A DNA stretch of 64,000 bases from Tritrichomonas musculus (lineage: Eukaryota > Parabasalia > Tritrichomonadida > Tritrichomonadidae): contig JAPFFF010000012.1 of assembly GCA_039105265.1 (NCBI GenBank), forward strand, positions 682,001 to 746,000. Reading direction: 5' to 3'. The notes below the pieces were generated by a model. The model ran no database searches, had not been told where the DNA came from, and saw nothing but the letters and a program-made list of their open reading frames with translations. Shown piece by piece: positions 9,061-22,069 of this stretch; positions within the stretch are counted from its first letter, which is position 1; the number at the start of each line of letters is the position of its first letter. The position numbers were made by a program, and so were the translations under genes.

Positions 9061-9230
9061 TTTATTGCTAGTTTATGTAACTGGATGAAGAGAAGATATA
9101 ATATTTTGAAATAAGATTCTATGAAAACAAATGAAAGAATAAGAATGAACAACTATAATAACCATTAAATTACTTTATATCGTTTATTTCTAGTTTATGT
9201 AACTGGATTAAGAGAAGATATAATATTTTC
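9058..9230. repeat. Pair of about 50-bp direct repeats, 123 bp apart
   Basis: CTAGTTTATGTAACTGGAT followed by RAAGAGAAGATATAATATTTT occurs at about 9067 and again at about 9191. The first copy abuts the mariner fragment, so the repeat could mark its break point. Confidence 0.6.
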
Positions 9231-9250
9231 ATCAAATTGTTCAATTTTCA

Positions 9251-10027
9251 CCACATAAAGGAAAATATCAGGAACTCCAAAATACTGAACAATATACTAA
9301 ATAATTATATCATATTATTAATATTAAAAATCTTTTCTATTGTAAAATAAATCGATAAAAGATAAAAGAGCCGTTTATAAAAATAAATATTTCAATGCAT
9401 TCAATATATAAATATTTTTATTCAAAATTATACTTTATTCACAAAATATAAAATATGAATTCTATGAAATATAACATTTATATCATATAAAATAACCACT
9501 AAATATATGTTTAATAATATTATATAAGCAGATTAAAGTTTATATATCCGTATAGTGCATGAACACATTAAAATAAATAAATATGAAATATAATAATAAT
9601 TAATTCAATAATTTTTCTATTGCAATTCAATATTTTATTATCAATTTTAATTATTTTGTTTTTTTTCTGAGAAAATAATATCTCACATTTAATATAGAAT
9701 TATCTCATAAAAAACATTATTAAATTAAAAATGGTGATGACTAATTTGTTAATTAACGTTAAATAATTTCAAATAAGTAATTTTCTTTTATTTTTAGAAA
9801 ATCAATCAATATTTGAAGTATCAATATTATCGCGAAAATGACACGCAAATATTAATAATCAAGCTACATTAAATGATAATTTGCCTTTTTCACAATATTA
9901 GATCTAATATATGAAATATATAGGATAATTTGCATTTCTCAATTTTATACCATTTTTTATTTCAATGGACTTATACATTTTATATTATAATTTTTATAAA
10001 AACATTTTAATTCTATTTATGATTTAT
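9251..10027. other. AT-rich spacer, nothing recognised
   Basis: Low-complexity AT-rich DNA without a credible frame, RNA gene or element end. Confidence 0.5.
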
Positions 10028-10031
10028 TTAA

Positions 10032-10271
10032 GGTACAAATCCAGTACGTTATTTTTTGAATAGGAGAACGTTTATTATTTGAATAGTTGCATGGCTCTGA
10101 AAAAGTTTAAATTGACTAGGTTTGTTTTTGACACTTATTTTACAATTTAAATAAACATTATGACATGTTATATGAAATGGATGAAAATACTCGTTTTTTA
10201 TTTAACATGTCATCTTATTCTTTGAGAATGTCAAAAAAAATTGCGGTTACTAAACGTACTGGATTTGTACC
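10032..10271. mobile_element. TTAA-flanked MITE A, 240 bp
   Basis: Ends GGTACAAATCCAGTACGTT and its complement are perfect terminal inverted repeats, flanked by TTAA at 10028-10031 and 10272-10275. TTAA target duplication is typical of piggyBac-type transposases. Internal dyads such as GACATGTTATATGAAAT with ATTTAACATGTC make the whole element foldable. No coding capacity. Confidence 0.75.
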
Positions 10272-10275
10272 TTAA

Positions 10276-10611
10276 GTTTTTTTTTTTTCCAAATTTGTCA
10301 CTTTTTGTGCAAAAAGCACTTTTTGGGAAACTTTTTCAGTATTTGTCACTTTTTGGGCATTTCAAAATTTACCTTTTTTTTTTTTTGCATTTCTCTTGTG
10401 ATATCACAAAAAATCAATAGATTTGAATAAAAAACTATGAAAAAAAACTCAAACTTTCATTCAATTTTAATCAAAAATCTCAATTTATAAATTGAAATGA
10501 TTCTGAAGATGACCCTTTTGACTTTTTGAGAAAAAAGTTATGTTTTTTAGTAACTTTTTGAATGTTTTTAACTTTTTGAAAAGAAACGATGACTACTTTT
10601 TCCCGGGACTT
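10276..10611. other. Segment packed with ACTTTTT(G) motifs between two MITE halves
   Basis: In about 335 bp the motif ACTTTTT, mostly followed by G, occurs about eight times on the + strand, ending in CCCGGGACTTT. The same motif sits upstream of several genes here. It separates MITE A from a duplicate of that MITE's right half. It may be an inserted element; no ends could be set. Confidence 0.4.
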
Positions 10612-10766
10612 TAGGTTTGTTTTTGACACTTATTTTACAATTTATATAAACATTATGACATGTTATATGAAATGGTTGAAAATAATCGTTTTTTATTTAA
10701 CATGTCATCTTATTCTTTGAGAATATCAAAAAAGATTGCGGTTACTAAACGTACTGGATTTGTACC
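10612..10766. mobile_element. Right half of a TTAA MITE (duplicate of MITE A 3' part)
   Basis: Nearly identical to 10113-10271, including the terminal ACGTACTGGATTTGTACC and TTAA at 10767-10770. That TTAA is shared with the start of the next element, so the two abut head to tail. Confidence 0.6.
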
Positions 10767-11260
10767 TTAAGGTACAAATGTAATACGTTATTAATTTGAC
10801 CTGTGAACGTTTATTATTTGAGAAGATCGCCCTCACAGAAAAAGTTAATATTTGAGGGGTCTGTTTCTGACACTTATTTTACAATTTTATTCAATTTTGT
10901 GATATGTTATATGAAATGAGTAAATAAAATTTACATTTTTTTAAATCAATTCTAGCCATTAAAGGTGTTCGAATTGCCAATCTCAAGATATTATCAACTA
11001 TTTTGTCATTATGATATGAATTCTTTATATGAAGATAGTATAAAATTTCAAATCTGAAATTTTATTAATATTTTTTCTATTAATACAAAAAAGCATAATT
11101 ATATAGCATAGTTACAAATTCTATAACTTAATTACAACAATATCTTTTGAAATTAAAGTTATTTTATCAATATATATGTATATACAAATTATAAAAATAA
11201 TTATTCAAATCTTTTTTTCACAATTTCTAAAAAAAATAAATATATGTATATATTATTTAA

Positions 11261-11501
11261 GGTACAAATCCAGTACGTTATTTTTTGTAAGTGAGAACGT
11301 TTATTATTTGAATAGATGGGGGTCTTTGAAAAAGTTTAAATTGACAAGGTGTGTTTTTGACATTTATTTTACATTTTTCTTAATTCAATGACATGTTATG
11401 TAAAAAATAGTCAGATATTCGATTTTTTATATAACATGTCGATTTTTTCTTATAAAGTGTCAAAAAAAAATGGCGGTTACGTAACGTACTGGATTTGTAC
11501 C
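11261..11501. mobile_element. TTAA-flanked MITE, 241 bp
   Basis: Same family as the element at 10032: identical ends GGTACAAATCCAGTACGTT, TTAA at 11257-11260 and 11502-11505, and similar interior with AACATGTC dyads. Confidence 0.75.
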
Positions 11502-11709
11502 TTAATAATTAAAATATTGGTATTTATTAATATTGTCAATAATTTAAGATAATAATATAATCTATATACATTGTTAATAAATTTTTAAATATTTATTTTA
11601 TGATATATTTATGTTTTATTATTCTCTATTTTTGAAAACCAAATTTTTACTTTTGATAAATAAAGAATAATAAATAAAGAATAATAACTCAATAAAAGGT
11701 AGATCGTAA

Positions 11710-12300
11710 AATGCCTTTTTTTCCGAGATTTTCCTCTCAATTTTTTGAATATTTTTTAATCGTTTTCATAATGGCTGTTTATAATAATTTTTATTGATTC
11801 TATGTAAGCCCACTGTATGTTATTTCACTATTCTTTTCGGAAAACAGCATCAATTGGTTAGAAACAAGCTGATATAGGGGACTGAAAGATTGGCAGCTAT
11901 CCCACATTTTATATTCTTTGCCATTTAATATTTATATGGTGAACGTTTTTTAAATTCAAATTAGCCATCAAAGCATGCTTTATGCAACGATTCTGCTCCT
12001 TTATAATGAAAATTAAAAAGAATTGAAGCTATTGTAACACATATATTTCAACATTAGTAATAAGTCACAGAATTTTTATTGCCCAGCCGTTTGATTTAGC
12101 ATCATTCCCATAAAAAGCTAAAAAGGCTTTGAAAAAACTATACTTTATTATAATAAATATTTCTTTTTTACATTATTTATATTTATGTCATTTTACTCCA
12201 TTAAAATTTCTGAAATAAAATCTCGGAAAAAAGGGAAAAAATTGTGTGTAAAAACTTTTTCAAAGCGTTTGAGAGAAAATCTCGGAAAAAAGGGAAAAAA
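11710..12300. mobile_element. Possible non-autonomous element with CCGAGATTTT inverted ends
   Basis: TTCCGAGATTTTCCTCTCAA near 11721-11740 is mirrored by TTTGAGAGAAAATCTCGGAA near 12268-12287. A direct extra copy of the right end lies about 60 bp inside. No clear target duplication and no coding frame. Confidence 0.45.
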
Positions 12301-14902
12301 AAAAATCTATCCAATAAAATAATGTTCATCTCTTACACAATTCTATGAAAAAGTGAATAAATTGAATAAATTTTCTCAAAAAAATTGAAAAAATATTATC
12401 AATTTTTTTTCAGAGGAAATTTTAGAGTAATTATAAAAACCTTATACTTCTCTCAATTTAACCTTATACTAATTGATACGATTTTCAAAAAATTAAGAAA
12501 ATATATTCAATTTTTTTGATAATAATTGAAATTTTCTATTATTAGTATAATATTAAATTGAATAGATTGACGATATTTTCTAATAAAATTTGAATAAAAA
12601 AAGAGCGTTTATTATTGTTTTTTATAGAAATCAAATAAGATCTCTCTCAGATATACAGGATTTTAAAAGGTTGGAAGCACAAATAAGTCAATATAATGGT
12701 ACAATATGATATAGTTGATGCATTGTTCAGTAATATTGAAGAATCTTAACATGTTTTGAAATCAAAAATGTTCTTAAAACTAATTTTTCCACAAAACAGA
12801 AGAAAAATAAAACACTCTTTGTACCATTTGGATGACTTAATACCTAATTGATGGCAAAAATCTTTTTCATAGTCAACATATTTTTGCAATATGCAAAATG
12901 TAGAAATATTTTGCAGCAATTTCTTAATAAAAATTAATCTTATCTGAAAATCATCTTGAATTATTATTATTATCTTTTTTTTAAAATCTAATATTTCCAT
13001 TCACAAAAAAAAAAAAAAAAACATTAAAATCATTAAAAAAATTTGGTAATTCTAAGTTATATATATATATGAATAAATTTTTCCTGATTTAAAACCATTA
13101 ATCAAAATATTTAACAAGATATATTTATGCTATATATTTACAAATGTATGGAATGTTTTTTGAAATATTTTTATCTTTTTATATAGTAAATATTGATCGG
13201 TAACATTGATGATTCATTTCATACTTATGATGTATTATATATATTTAACTTTATAGACCAATTTATTTTTTCTCATCAAAATGGAATATCTGCATGATAC
13301 CATCATATATGTGCATTTGTATTTGCTTAACATATGTTTTATTGTTTTTGAATGCTAGTTTGTATTTTATATCACTTATTATTTCACAAATTATGAAGAT
13401 ATTATAAAATAAATTTACGACTAAAAAAAATGTGATTTTTCTGGAGAGATTGGCTTAACCGTTTAATATAATTTTCGGATATGTTATTATATAATAAAAT
13501 TAATGGTTTTTTATCGAGGCAAAGAAACTTGATATAGCCATTAAAAAAAGATAAAAATGTTTGAAAACCAAATCCTCTCAAATAAACGTCTATTTTATTT
13601 TAATATTCATTTTTTTGAATAAGCACGTTTTTTGGTTCTCACAAAAAATCTAGAATTTTCTGGAAAGACTGGAATAATATTACAAGCTCTAAACAACATA
13701 TGCCTTATAATATAAAATATAATGAGGTTTTACCGAGCCAATTAGGTTAAATATGTTTCTATTTTAGGATATTTATGTTTGCATAAATTTTTACCTAAAA
13801 GCTCTTCAAATATTTTGTGAGTATAAAATTTGGATTATTTATTTTTATCTTATTAAAGCAATTTCTTAAATAGAATTTATATTAAATATATGATATAAAT
13901 ATGATAATATAAATATAAAATGAAACACAAAAATTATTTACAAATAAATACATATATAATTATAAATCTCCAAATGCATTCAAAATTAAAAACTCATCCA
14001 TAATTCAAAGGTATAAAAATATTTTGATAAAGCATTCATAAATAATTGTATGAGCTATTTTAATTTCTCATTATTAATGAAAATAATGATAGATTTTTAT
14101 TTTCTCAAATTATTGTATGTAATCATTCAATTAAATTAATAACATTTTATTGAAATTAAAATCAGAGTTTAAATTTCCAATATCTTATTTAATTTTTTGA
14201 AATCTAAATTATAATTAATAATTATATATATAATAATTTATAATCATTCATATTTCCAATGTATAATAAATTTTTATTGATTTACATAATGGATTACTTG
14301 AATCGTATTTTTGAATACTTAATAGTTTTTATTTATTCAATTTATATATTTTGCATATATCTCACAATAAAATTCAAATATAATATTTTATGGCTATTAA
14401 AATAATATAAAATTCAATATAAAAACATATTATAAAATATGATGATTTAAAAACCACTAGTTATTTCTATTTCGTTTTTTTCGAGTTTCCATACATTTTA
14501 TATTTACTAATATAAATAAACTTTTTGAAAACAATTGAGAGCTCTCTCAAGAAGTATAAGGTTTTTTCTGAAGATTTAAAGGTTTATAGAATTACTCTAT
14601 GGATTTTTAATTTCATTGAATCTTATTATTTTGAATAAATTCTTTCAAATATTTGAGAATATTTTATCATATATTGCTTTGTTATTTGAAACATGTTTAT
14701 CTTCATATATTTATTGAATTTCACAAAAATTAAATATATATTAATGAAATAATATTCATTTCATATCAAATAGTAAGATATTATAATTCTATAAGTATAA
14801 AAAATTGGAAAAAATAAACGGTTATCCTCAGTCATTACCAAATTAAATAAAAATAGTGGTTTAATAAAATATTATTTAAATCCTTATATTCTTTTTCATT
14901 AA

Positions 14903-15140
14903 GGTACAATTCTCATACGTTAAATATTGAGAAAGAGAACGTTAAAATTTTGTGAAAGTGCACTTCTCAGAAAAAGTTTATGTTTGAATGAGTGTCAGAT
15001 TTAAAATTCTGAGCTTTATTTTTTATATTAAATTTTTCAAATGTATAATTTTTTAAAAAATATTTTTTATATAACATGTCTTTTCTTTTTCTTAAAGTGT
15101 CAAAAAGTTTTGCAGTTACTAAACGTATGAGAATTGTACC
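14903..15140. mobile_element. TTAA-flanked MITE, diverged subfamily, 238 bp
   Basis: Ends GGTACAATTCTCATACGTT and complement, TTAA at 14899-14902 and 15141-15144. Length and layout match the elements at 10032 and 11261 but the end sequence differs after GGTACAA, so it is a sister subfamily. Confidence 0.75.
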
Positions 15141-15199
15141 TTAATTTTTTACATTGTTTTTTTCAAATAGTTTATTAATTTTTGAATAACGTAAACTTT

Positions 15200-15720
15200 T
15201 GAAAATGTGAGAAACGATTATTTTTTAGTCAAATTAATATTATTTTCTCACATTGGCCAAAAGAAAAAAGTTTAAAACTTTGGATCGTTTGTCCGATAAA
15301 GAAGACCCAAAATTATAAATCTCGTAAAATTATACGGGTAATAATGGAAATTTATTGCATCACGAATGCCAGGTCAATAGGAATCCACTATAAAAAGTTT
15401 TTATTACACATATGTAGAGAGAAAAACAGTTTTCCCAAATCTTGGACGTACAGATAAAATAGCACCCGGAGTTAAAAGCGAGGATATCGATAATTGCAGA
15501 AGATTCAGAACAGCATTTACCCAATTTATCTTTTGATTATTAGATTTCAGCTACAAGTGCCAAGTTATGGCCAAAATTCAAATGGTCATTGGAACCGAGT
15601 CAAGCAAGCTTATAATCAATACCGAACAAAGCTTGTTTACACGATTGATCTAAAGTTTAAACACGATATAATTATTAACTTTTTCTATTATTTTTATTTT
15701 TTTTAATTCAAAAATTCTGA
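15200..15720 (+). pseudogene. Possible decayed coding remnant, family unknown
   Basis: Base composition rises above that of the flanks, and short pieces in changing + frames look protein-like, for example NGHWNRVKQAYNQYRTKLVY near 15580-15640. No frame is open over more than about 70 codons. It may be a transposase or host-gene fossil. No family recognised. Confidence 0.25.
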
Positions 15721-16540
15721 ACTTATGCTTCCAGAGAAAAAAAAAATGTTCATCTCCCGATAGCTACTTTTTTAAAAAACTCATAGAAAATTTTAAATTA
15801 AATACATTCAAAAAAATTGTGTAAGAGATGAACATTATTTTATGAAGTTTAAATATCTTTTTATTTTTGAGTTTATTCAAAAACATAAATTTTGATTTTT
15901 ATACTTTACTATAAAAAATATATGAAATATTTCATAAAATCTTAAAATATATAAAATTTAAATATTGAATGTGTTATTGAATTCAATAGAATTGATTCTG
16001 TTGAATAGTAAAAGTTATGTTATTTATTCATATCGCCAAAATACAAATGATACGGAAGCTTTGAATGAATGTAGATAGGTAGTAGATATAATATTAATAT
16101 GTATTTATCAAAAAATTGGTTAAAAATCTGGTAACTAATGAATTATTATATTTATATAAATAAAATAGCTTAAATAAAAGAAAAAAAAGCTGGTAAATAC
16201 CTTGCAGAACTTTATTTATTTAATAGCAGGTGATTGATAAATAATTATAAAAAGATTTATAAAGAATTATTTTAAGAACGGTAATTAATCAATAAAATAC
16301 AAGTAATTTGTTGCTAAAACATCAGTAGTCAAACAATAAAACATTGGAAGTTATTATATACAATTCTAGTAATTACTTTGAAATGAATCTGTAAATTCAG
16401 TGGTAGAGACTGAAAATAAATCAATTAATCATCAACAATTAAATCAATTATGATCTATAATTAATAAATAGTATGGTTATATATTTTAAAAGAAGTAATA
16501 TAGCGATAAATAGCTTGAGAATTAAGGTAAATATTTTTTT

Positions 16541-17330
16541 TTGAACTTTTTAGATTTTTTCCCCTCAATTTTTTTCTTTGTATATTTGTTCACAAATAGT
16601 TGAACTTTTTAGATTTTTTCCTCTCAATTTGGATTTTTTTAAAAAAAGCTAAAAAGTATGAAAATAAGTAAATAAAATACTAAAAGAAGAAACTATAAAT
16701 ATTTTAATATACATAGATAGAATTTATTAAGATTTTTCTGTTGAGAAAAAAAAATCATGAAATAATAATTAGCATTTCTTTGGGTGAGAAAATTGAGATG
16801 CATCAAAATATGCGGTATTTCATCTAGCATAAACTATGAGTATATGCATTGAATAAGAAAAGCAATTATTTGTGTTTAATGAGTAAATAAATAGATCGCT
16901 TTGCACCAATTTTGTGATAAAATACAATAATCAGGTTTATTAGCCAAGCGTAAAAGCACATTTGACGTATTTGTGTTCTTTTTGTGAGAATTGTGATCAT
17001 ATATATATCTTCAAAATTTGAAGCTAAATATTGGTTTCTTTTTCATCTTTTGCTCTCAATTTATTTTATTGGATCGGTAATACCAGCATTATGCTCATAA
17101 AAGCAGGAAATAAGGGAAATTTAGACAACGATTTTAATAAAAATTGGAAATTGCAATTAAAAGTTTATTTTTCTTCTTCTTTATTGAACATATAATGCCT
17201 GTAATGCTGTGAAATGGTGTTTATTTGTATAAAAACCTCGAATACTTACTTCTTAAATTGTAAAATTATAAAGATATTATGACAAATAAGCATTCAAAAA
17301 AATTGAGAGTAAAAAATCCAAAAAGTTCAA
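16541..17330. mobile_element. Possible 0.8-kb element with inverted ends
   Basis: TTGAACTTTTTAGATTTTTT at 16541 is mirrored by AAAAAATCCAAAAAGTTCAA ending near 17330, with match over about 35 bp. A direct copy of the left end lies at about 16600. No frame and no certain target duplication. Confidence 0.45.
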
Positions 17331-17631
17331 AAATAAAGATTTACCAGAATTAAAAACAAAAATTTTTATTCAAAAAGTTGGTGTCAAAAAAAATAGCGGT
17401 TGCGTAACGTATTACATTTGTACCTTAAGGGCCGGAAGTATCATAATTTTTATTTTATATAACATGCCATTTGTTTCTTATATAAAAAATTATAACTGAT
17501 AGGAAATTTTACAATACTAATAAAATTTTCGTAACATATACAAAATTTTCGTAACACATACAAAATTTTCGTAACAGATACAAAATTTCGTTATAGATAA
17601 AAAAATTTTGTTATAGATGATTTTTTTTTGT

Positions 17632-18867
17632 ATAGGTGTGCTAAAATTTTGTAAAGTGTCAGAAATTTAAATTTTACGGAGGATTGGTATGAATTTTAAT
17701 TATAAGCCTTTATATTTCTAATTATATTTATATTTATAATTTTTAAATAATTTTTACCATACATTTTTAAGATATTATATATTTTTCATCCGATAATTTT
17801 TTGAATGTAAACTTTAATTCAAAATTTTATTGTAAGAGAAAATGTGCTTATAAACCCACAAAAAGTTTAACTTTTTCTTTATATAAAAGTCCACATAAAC
17901 AAAATTTGAAACAAAAAAAAATATTTTCAATAGTTAAAAAAATAATTATATTTTTATCTTTTTATGGTACATAATTTTTACCGATACTTACCGCCATCCG
18001 CGAGGTCTCGACTCGGCTTCGCCTCGCTCGACGCCCGCTAGGCGGTATGTAGTCTCGGTAAAAATTATGTAAAAATATAAAAAGATTAAAAATTAATATT
18101 TTTATACATATGAAAATATTTTTTTTTGTTTCAATTTTTTTTATACGACTTTATAAATAAAGAAAAAGTTAAACTTTTTGTGGGTTTATAAGCACATTTT
18201 CTCTTATTATACTTTAATTCAAAATTTTAAATTTGAATTATTCTTAGAAAGTTTCAATTGAATATTTGGCGGATAATTTTTTACTTATTATAAGCATACT
18301 CGGGGAAATTGGGGAAAAATATATTAAATTCTTCCATTTTGGTTTCTTTTATGACCTATGCATTATATCATAATTCATAATTTTCTTTTTGAAATTCAAA
18401 TCGTATATGTTATTTATATTTATTATAATCATCATTCATAATATGCATGTTTATGGATAATATCATATTTTTATCTGATATTTTGCATAAAATTTTCATA
18501 AACTTCGATTTTTTCTGCTAGTTCATCAAAAATGATGTATTAGGCATATTATTCTTATTTTTTCTTAAATTCTTTGCATTCTTTGCCATCTTCAGTGGCT
18601 TTCATCATGCTTTTTAGCTATCTTTTTATAAATAGCAGCGATAAAATAATCATAGAAAAATCCTATTTCCGACCAAAAATGCATTTAAAAAATTGTCTAA
18701 AAATAATTAAAAATATCTCAAAAATGTATGGTAAATCAAGATTTATTATTTAAAAAATAGTATATATGCTATTAAATATTAATAATATATCATTATAGTT
18801 GCATTTGACCGTAAAAAATGATTTGAGTACTTTATTTTGACACTTTACAAAATTTTAGCACACCTAT
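17632..18867. mobile_element. hAT-like element, 1,236 bp, with preserved empty site
   Basis: Ends ATAGGTGTGCTAAAATTTTG and exact complement, flanked by 8-bp direct repeats TTTTTTGT at 17624-17631 and 18868-18875. The related repeat at 22070-22360 shows the site without the insertion and with one TTTTTTGT, which confirms ends and target duplication. No transposase frame, so non-autonomous. It contains a further palindromic element at 17835-18204. Confidence 0.75.
17835..18204. mobile_element. 370-bp fold-back MITE with GC-rich apex, nested in the hAT element
   Basis: Ends AGAGAAAATGTGCTTATAAA and complement, inverted repeats of over 40 bp, flanked by TA. The centre carries a second dyad (ATAATTTTTACCGA facing TCGGTAAAAATTAT) closing on a GC-rich core with CTCGACTCGGCTTCGCCTCG near 18007-18026. 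The element can fold on itself almost completely. Non-coding. Confidence 0.65.
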
Positions 18868-19005
18868 TTTTTTGTTTTAGATAAAAAAATTTCGTCACAT
18901 ATACTATTTTTTTGTTACAAATACCAATTATTGGTTATTAATAAATGATTTTTGTATCAATAACATATTTTTTGTTATTGATATAAAATTTTGTTTTTTA
19001 TAAGA

Positions 19006-19529
19006 AGTAAATTAACGTCTTTTTAAAACTCTAATCTCATTTTTTCGTTTCAGCATTGGATTATATACATTCAAATCAATAAATATTATTAAATTTCTTT
19101 GTATAATCATTTTATGAATGCCTCTTTCTATATATTATCTATTTTATCATTAATACTTCATTCAATGTTTTCAATTATTACAAAAAACAAAAGTGATATA
19201 AAAATAAGAGCAATTGTTCAGCCAATTTTTAGAATAAATAGCTTTTTATGATATGACACGCTAACATATATAATATTCTAATATATTCAATACTTTATGC
19301 ATTAGAAATAAGTTGATTATAATTTTCTAATTCGATACAATTAATAAAATGTATTATAATTTTTAATTCGTACTTAGTTATATAACATAATTTTTTAATA
19401 TTTAAAAATTCGCTCGTTAAATTTTTAAATATTTTATGTATAGATTTTGGCTTAATCTGAATTATTCAGATGAAAATGGAATATATTGGCTATGCCCTCA
19501 TTTTTGAGAAATGTTGATTTTACTTTATA
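19006..19529. other. AT-rich spacer left of the tandem duplication
   Basis: No gene or element end recognised. The last base before the duplicated unit is 19529; the unit begins TTATTAAAATGAG. Confidence 0.5.
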
Positions 19530-19538
19530 TTATTAAAA

Positions 19539-22069
19539 TGAGAAAAATTTTATTTAAATATTTATGTTCTCTTGAATTAACTTTGGTAACAATAATTTAA
19601 TTACATTGAAATATAATATAAAATAAAAAAAATCATAGTTAATTAATTATAAAACGCAAAATGTTAGCTATAAAATTATAATTTTTAACGATTATTTAAT
19701 TCAATTCTTATGAAAAGTTGATCTGTTGATTAATTAAATTTTAATAAAATATTGAGAGAATAAATATTTTTTCAACGGGTAATGCAACGATAAAAATATG
19801 TTACATGTTTTTATATAGGGATAATATAAAAATAATAAAAAATCAATATTTCAATATTATCAAATAATTGAGTATTTTTTTTTTTTTTTTGTTTTCTCAA
19901 AATACTGAATTAAAAATATTATTAAGTAAAAATATAATTTTTTTGCCGAAATTAAAGAATGATTCCATATAAATATAATAATTATTTTATATTATTAATG
20001 CTATATATATTATAACAAATATTTTCTTGTTCCGAAAACTAATTGATATGAGTTCTTTTATCTGTGTTAAAGGCTATTTTATGAATAATATTCATATGAA
20101 TTTGTTATAATATCTTTTATAAAATAAATTTTGAGCAAAAATCTTATATAATAGTTTAAAAGGAATAAAAATAATTATGATAATTCAGTGAGTTTTCTAA
20201 AAATATCTTCACTAAGGCTCATTTAAATTTCAATAATTTAATTCCAATCTTTATTACCTGAAAACGGTATATAAGCCAAAAAAAAAAAAATCATTAATAT
20301 AAATTTTCAATCTTAAAAAAAAAAAAAAAAAAAAAAATACATCATCAATAGCATCGATTGGAGCTAGTATTCTTAATAAATAAGAAAACTTCAATAAAAT
20401 CGATTGTTCAAGTAATTCAAATTTATCATTTTGTTTGGAATTATCACAGGATTTATTTTTCAAAGAATACTTGTCCATCCCAGAACTTTTTCTATTTATT
20501 TAACCAAATATGCAATCAAAAGAAACTCAAAAAACATATTGGTTTTCTATTTTTTTTATTTTTGAAGAATCAAAAGAAAAAATATTTTTTAATTTTTATT
20601 ATCTAGTTCAGTTTTTTTATTTTAACCTAAATATTTTTTCTTATAATTTGTTTTATTTAACAAGATAAAAGGAAAAAAAATATATAATTATTTCTGAAAA
20701 ATATTTTTCAGTTAATGTTTTTAGAATTCAATTAATTTCATTATTAAATTCTTTTATATTTGAAATACTTTAAAATAAATATTAAAGTTGATTTACACAT
20801 AATTGAAATGTTTATCGATTATCGAAAAAATACTTAAAGCATTGAAAAAATAAACTATATTGAAAAGTTAAATAAAAATAAAACCCCATATATGTAAATT
20901 TTATTAATTAAATTACTATTAATATTTATTTTAAATAGTATTAATCTTTTAGAATTGAATTTATATATTATATTAATAGTTTCTCAATTTAATCGAAAAG
21001 AAATGAAAAAGATATTTAAAAAAAAATGTATTTTTATTTTCGAAATTTGAATACTAAACAAAATTTATCGTTATTAAGAAATTTCATCAAAATTGTTCAA
21101 TTTGAGCAAAAAATTTCTCAATTAGGATTCTATTTTTCCATATCAAAATGGTATCACAGTATGCTACATTGATTGACAATCAAAATATATAGGCTTTACT
21201 CAAGAAAATCCAAAAAATGCAATCATATTTCTTTTTCTGATTCATTTATTAAAATTCCTGATATAACGAATTATTAGCGACATATTAACTAGTATGATCA
21301 TACCTTTTCTAAATGTTAAAATTGCTTCTTTCTAGAAGATCCAACTATATATATGAAAATAATTGAATTTTTTTCAATGGTACGATATTCCAATATCATT
21401 TTCCAAATGAATATTTTATATTTATTTTCATAAATTATGTACATTAATTGGAAATCTTCGGGATTTTATATATTTTCAATATTGGTTCCATAAAATCAAC
21501 AGATAAAAAAAATATGTCTTAAATTTTCGATAAAAAGTTCTCTTAATTTCATGTATGACAGTGATAGACCTACAAAACTACATTCACTTTTATATATAAT
21601 TAATGCATATTTTGAATATAAACTTTTTATTAGTAAATACTTATTCATTACATGATCCAAATATCTGATTTTTTCACTTTTTTATGCAATCATTTTCTAA
21701 CCATTTTATTGGTATGATCGAAAAATCTCGATGATTTCACGTTCATTAAAACATAATACACAACTAAAAATTCATTAGAAAATCCTGTGGGATTTGTTTT
21801 TTTGGGATTGATATAAGAGGAGCTTTGAAAATATTGAATACCTATAGAAATAAATTCAATGCATATTCAATACTTTCTGTGCAAATTCAATTTTTTCAAT
21901 TAAATTTAAATCCAACTTTATCCTTAAACTTCACAAATATAATAAATATAAATATCTTGTAAATATATAAATAAAATCCTAAAATATACTTTTAAATATT
22001 TATTATTATTATATTTATAAATTAATAATTGAGTAAAATATAAATTATCATACAAATTGGAGTGTATTT
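19539..22069. other. AT-rich spacer in unit 1, no supported gene
   Basis: Contains a long A-run near 20316-20338 and overlapping short frames near 20254-20606 on both strands. The minus one (start at 20478, MDKYSLKNKS...) ends in a poly-Phe stretch read from the A-run and is probably chance. Nothing else recognised. Confidence 0.5.

Larger units (their letters stand above)
12312..15844. repeat. 30-bp inverted repeats bounding 3.5 kb
   Basis: TAATGTTCATCTCTTACACA near 12320 is mirrored at about 15815-15844, with identity over about 30 bp. The right copy forms part of a small palindrome at 15745-15836 that starts AATGTTCATCTC and ends GAGATGAACATT. The space between is AT-rich, has no supported gene, and contains the MITE at 14903. 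The arms may be two copies of one small element in opposite orientation. Confidence 0.45.
10771..17424. mobile_element. Split TTAA MITE: matching ends 6.6 kb apart with other insertions between
   Basis: GGTACAAATGTAATACGTT begins at 10771 after a TTAA, and the exact complement ends at 17424 before TTAA (17425-17428). Next to the ends both sides resemble the two halves of the 240-bp MITEs. It is either one old MITE opened by later insertions or a long element. No transposase is present in the 6.6 kb, so the former is likelier. Confidence 0.45.
17510..19005. repeat. ACAAAATTTTCGTAAC-repeat element, split by an insertion
   Basis: Short near-repeats of ACAAAATTTTCGTAACA and related ATTTCGTTATAGATA units run from about 17510 to 17631 and resume at 18868-19005. 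Removing the intervening 1,236-bp element and one 8-bp repeat restores the arrangement seen uninterrupted at 22070-22360. Non-coding. Confidence 0.65.

Noticed and set aside
12746-13000. 84-codon minus-strand frame
   Set aside because: Composition (Ile, Lys, Phe) is that of translated AT-rich DNA and it includes an A-run-derived start; no motif.
17990-18045. tRNA or rRNA piece in the GC-rich core of the fold-back element
   Set aside because: No cloverleaf or rRNA motif; it is the apex of a palindrome.
20254-20606. Overlapping frames of 74 and 82 codons on opposite strands (also 34969-35321)
   Set aside because: One is read through an A-run into poly-Phe, the other is AT-driven Lys/Phe/Ile sequence; neither has a clear promoter or domain.
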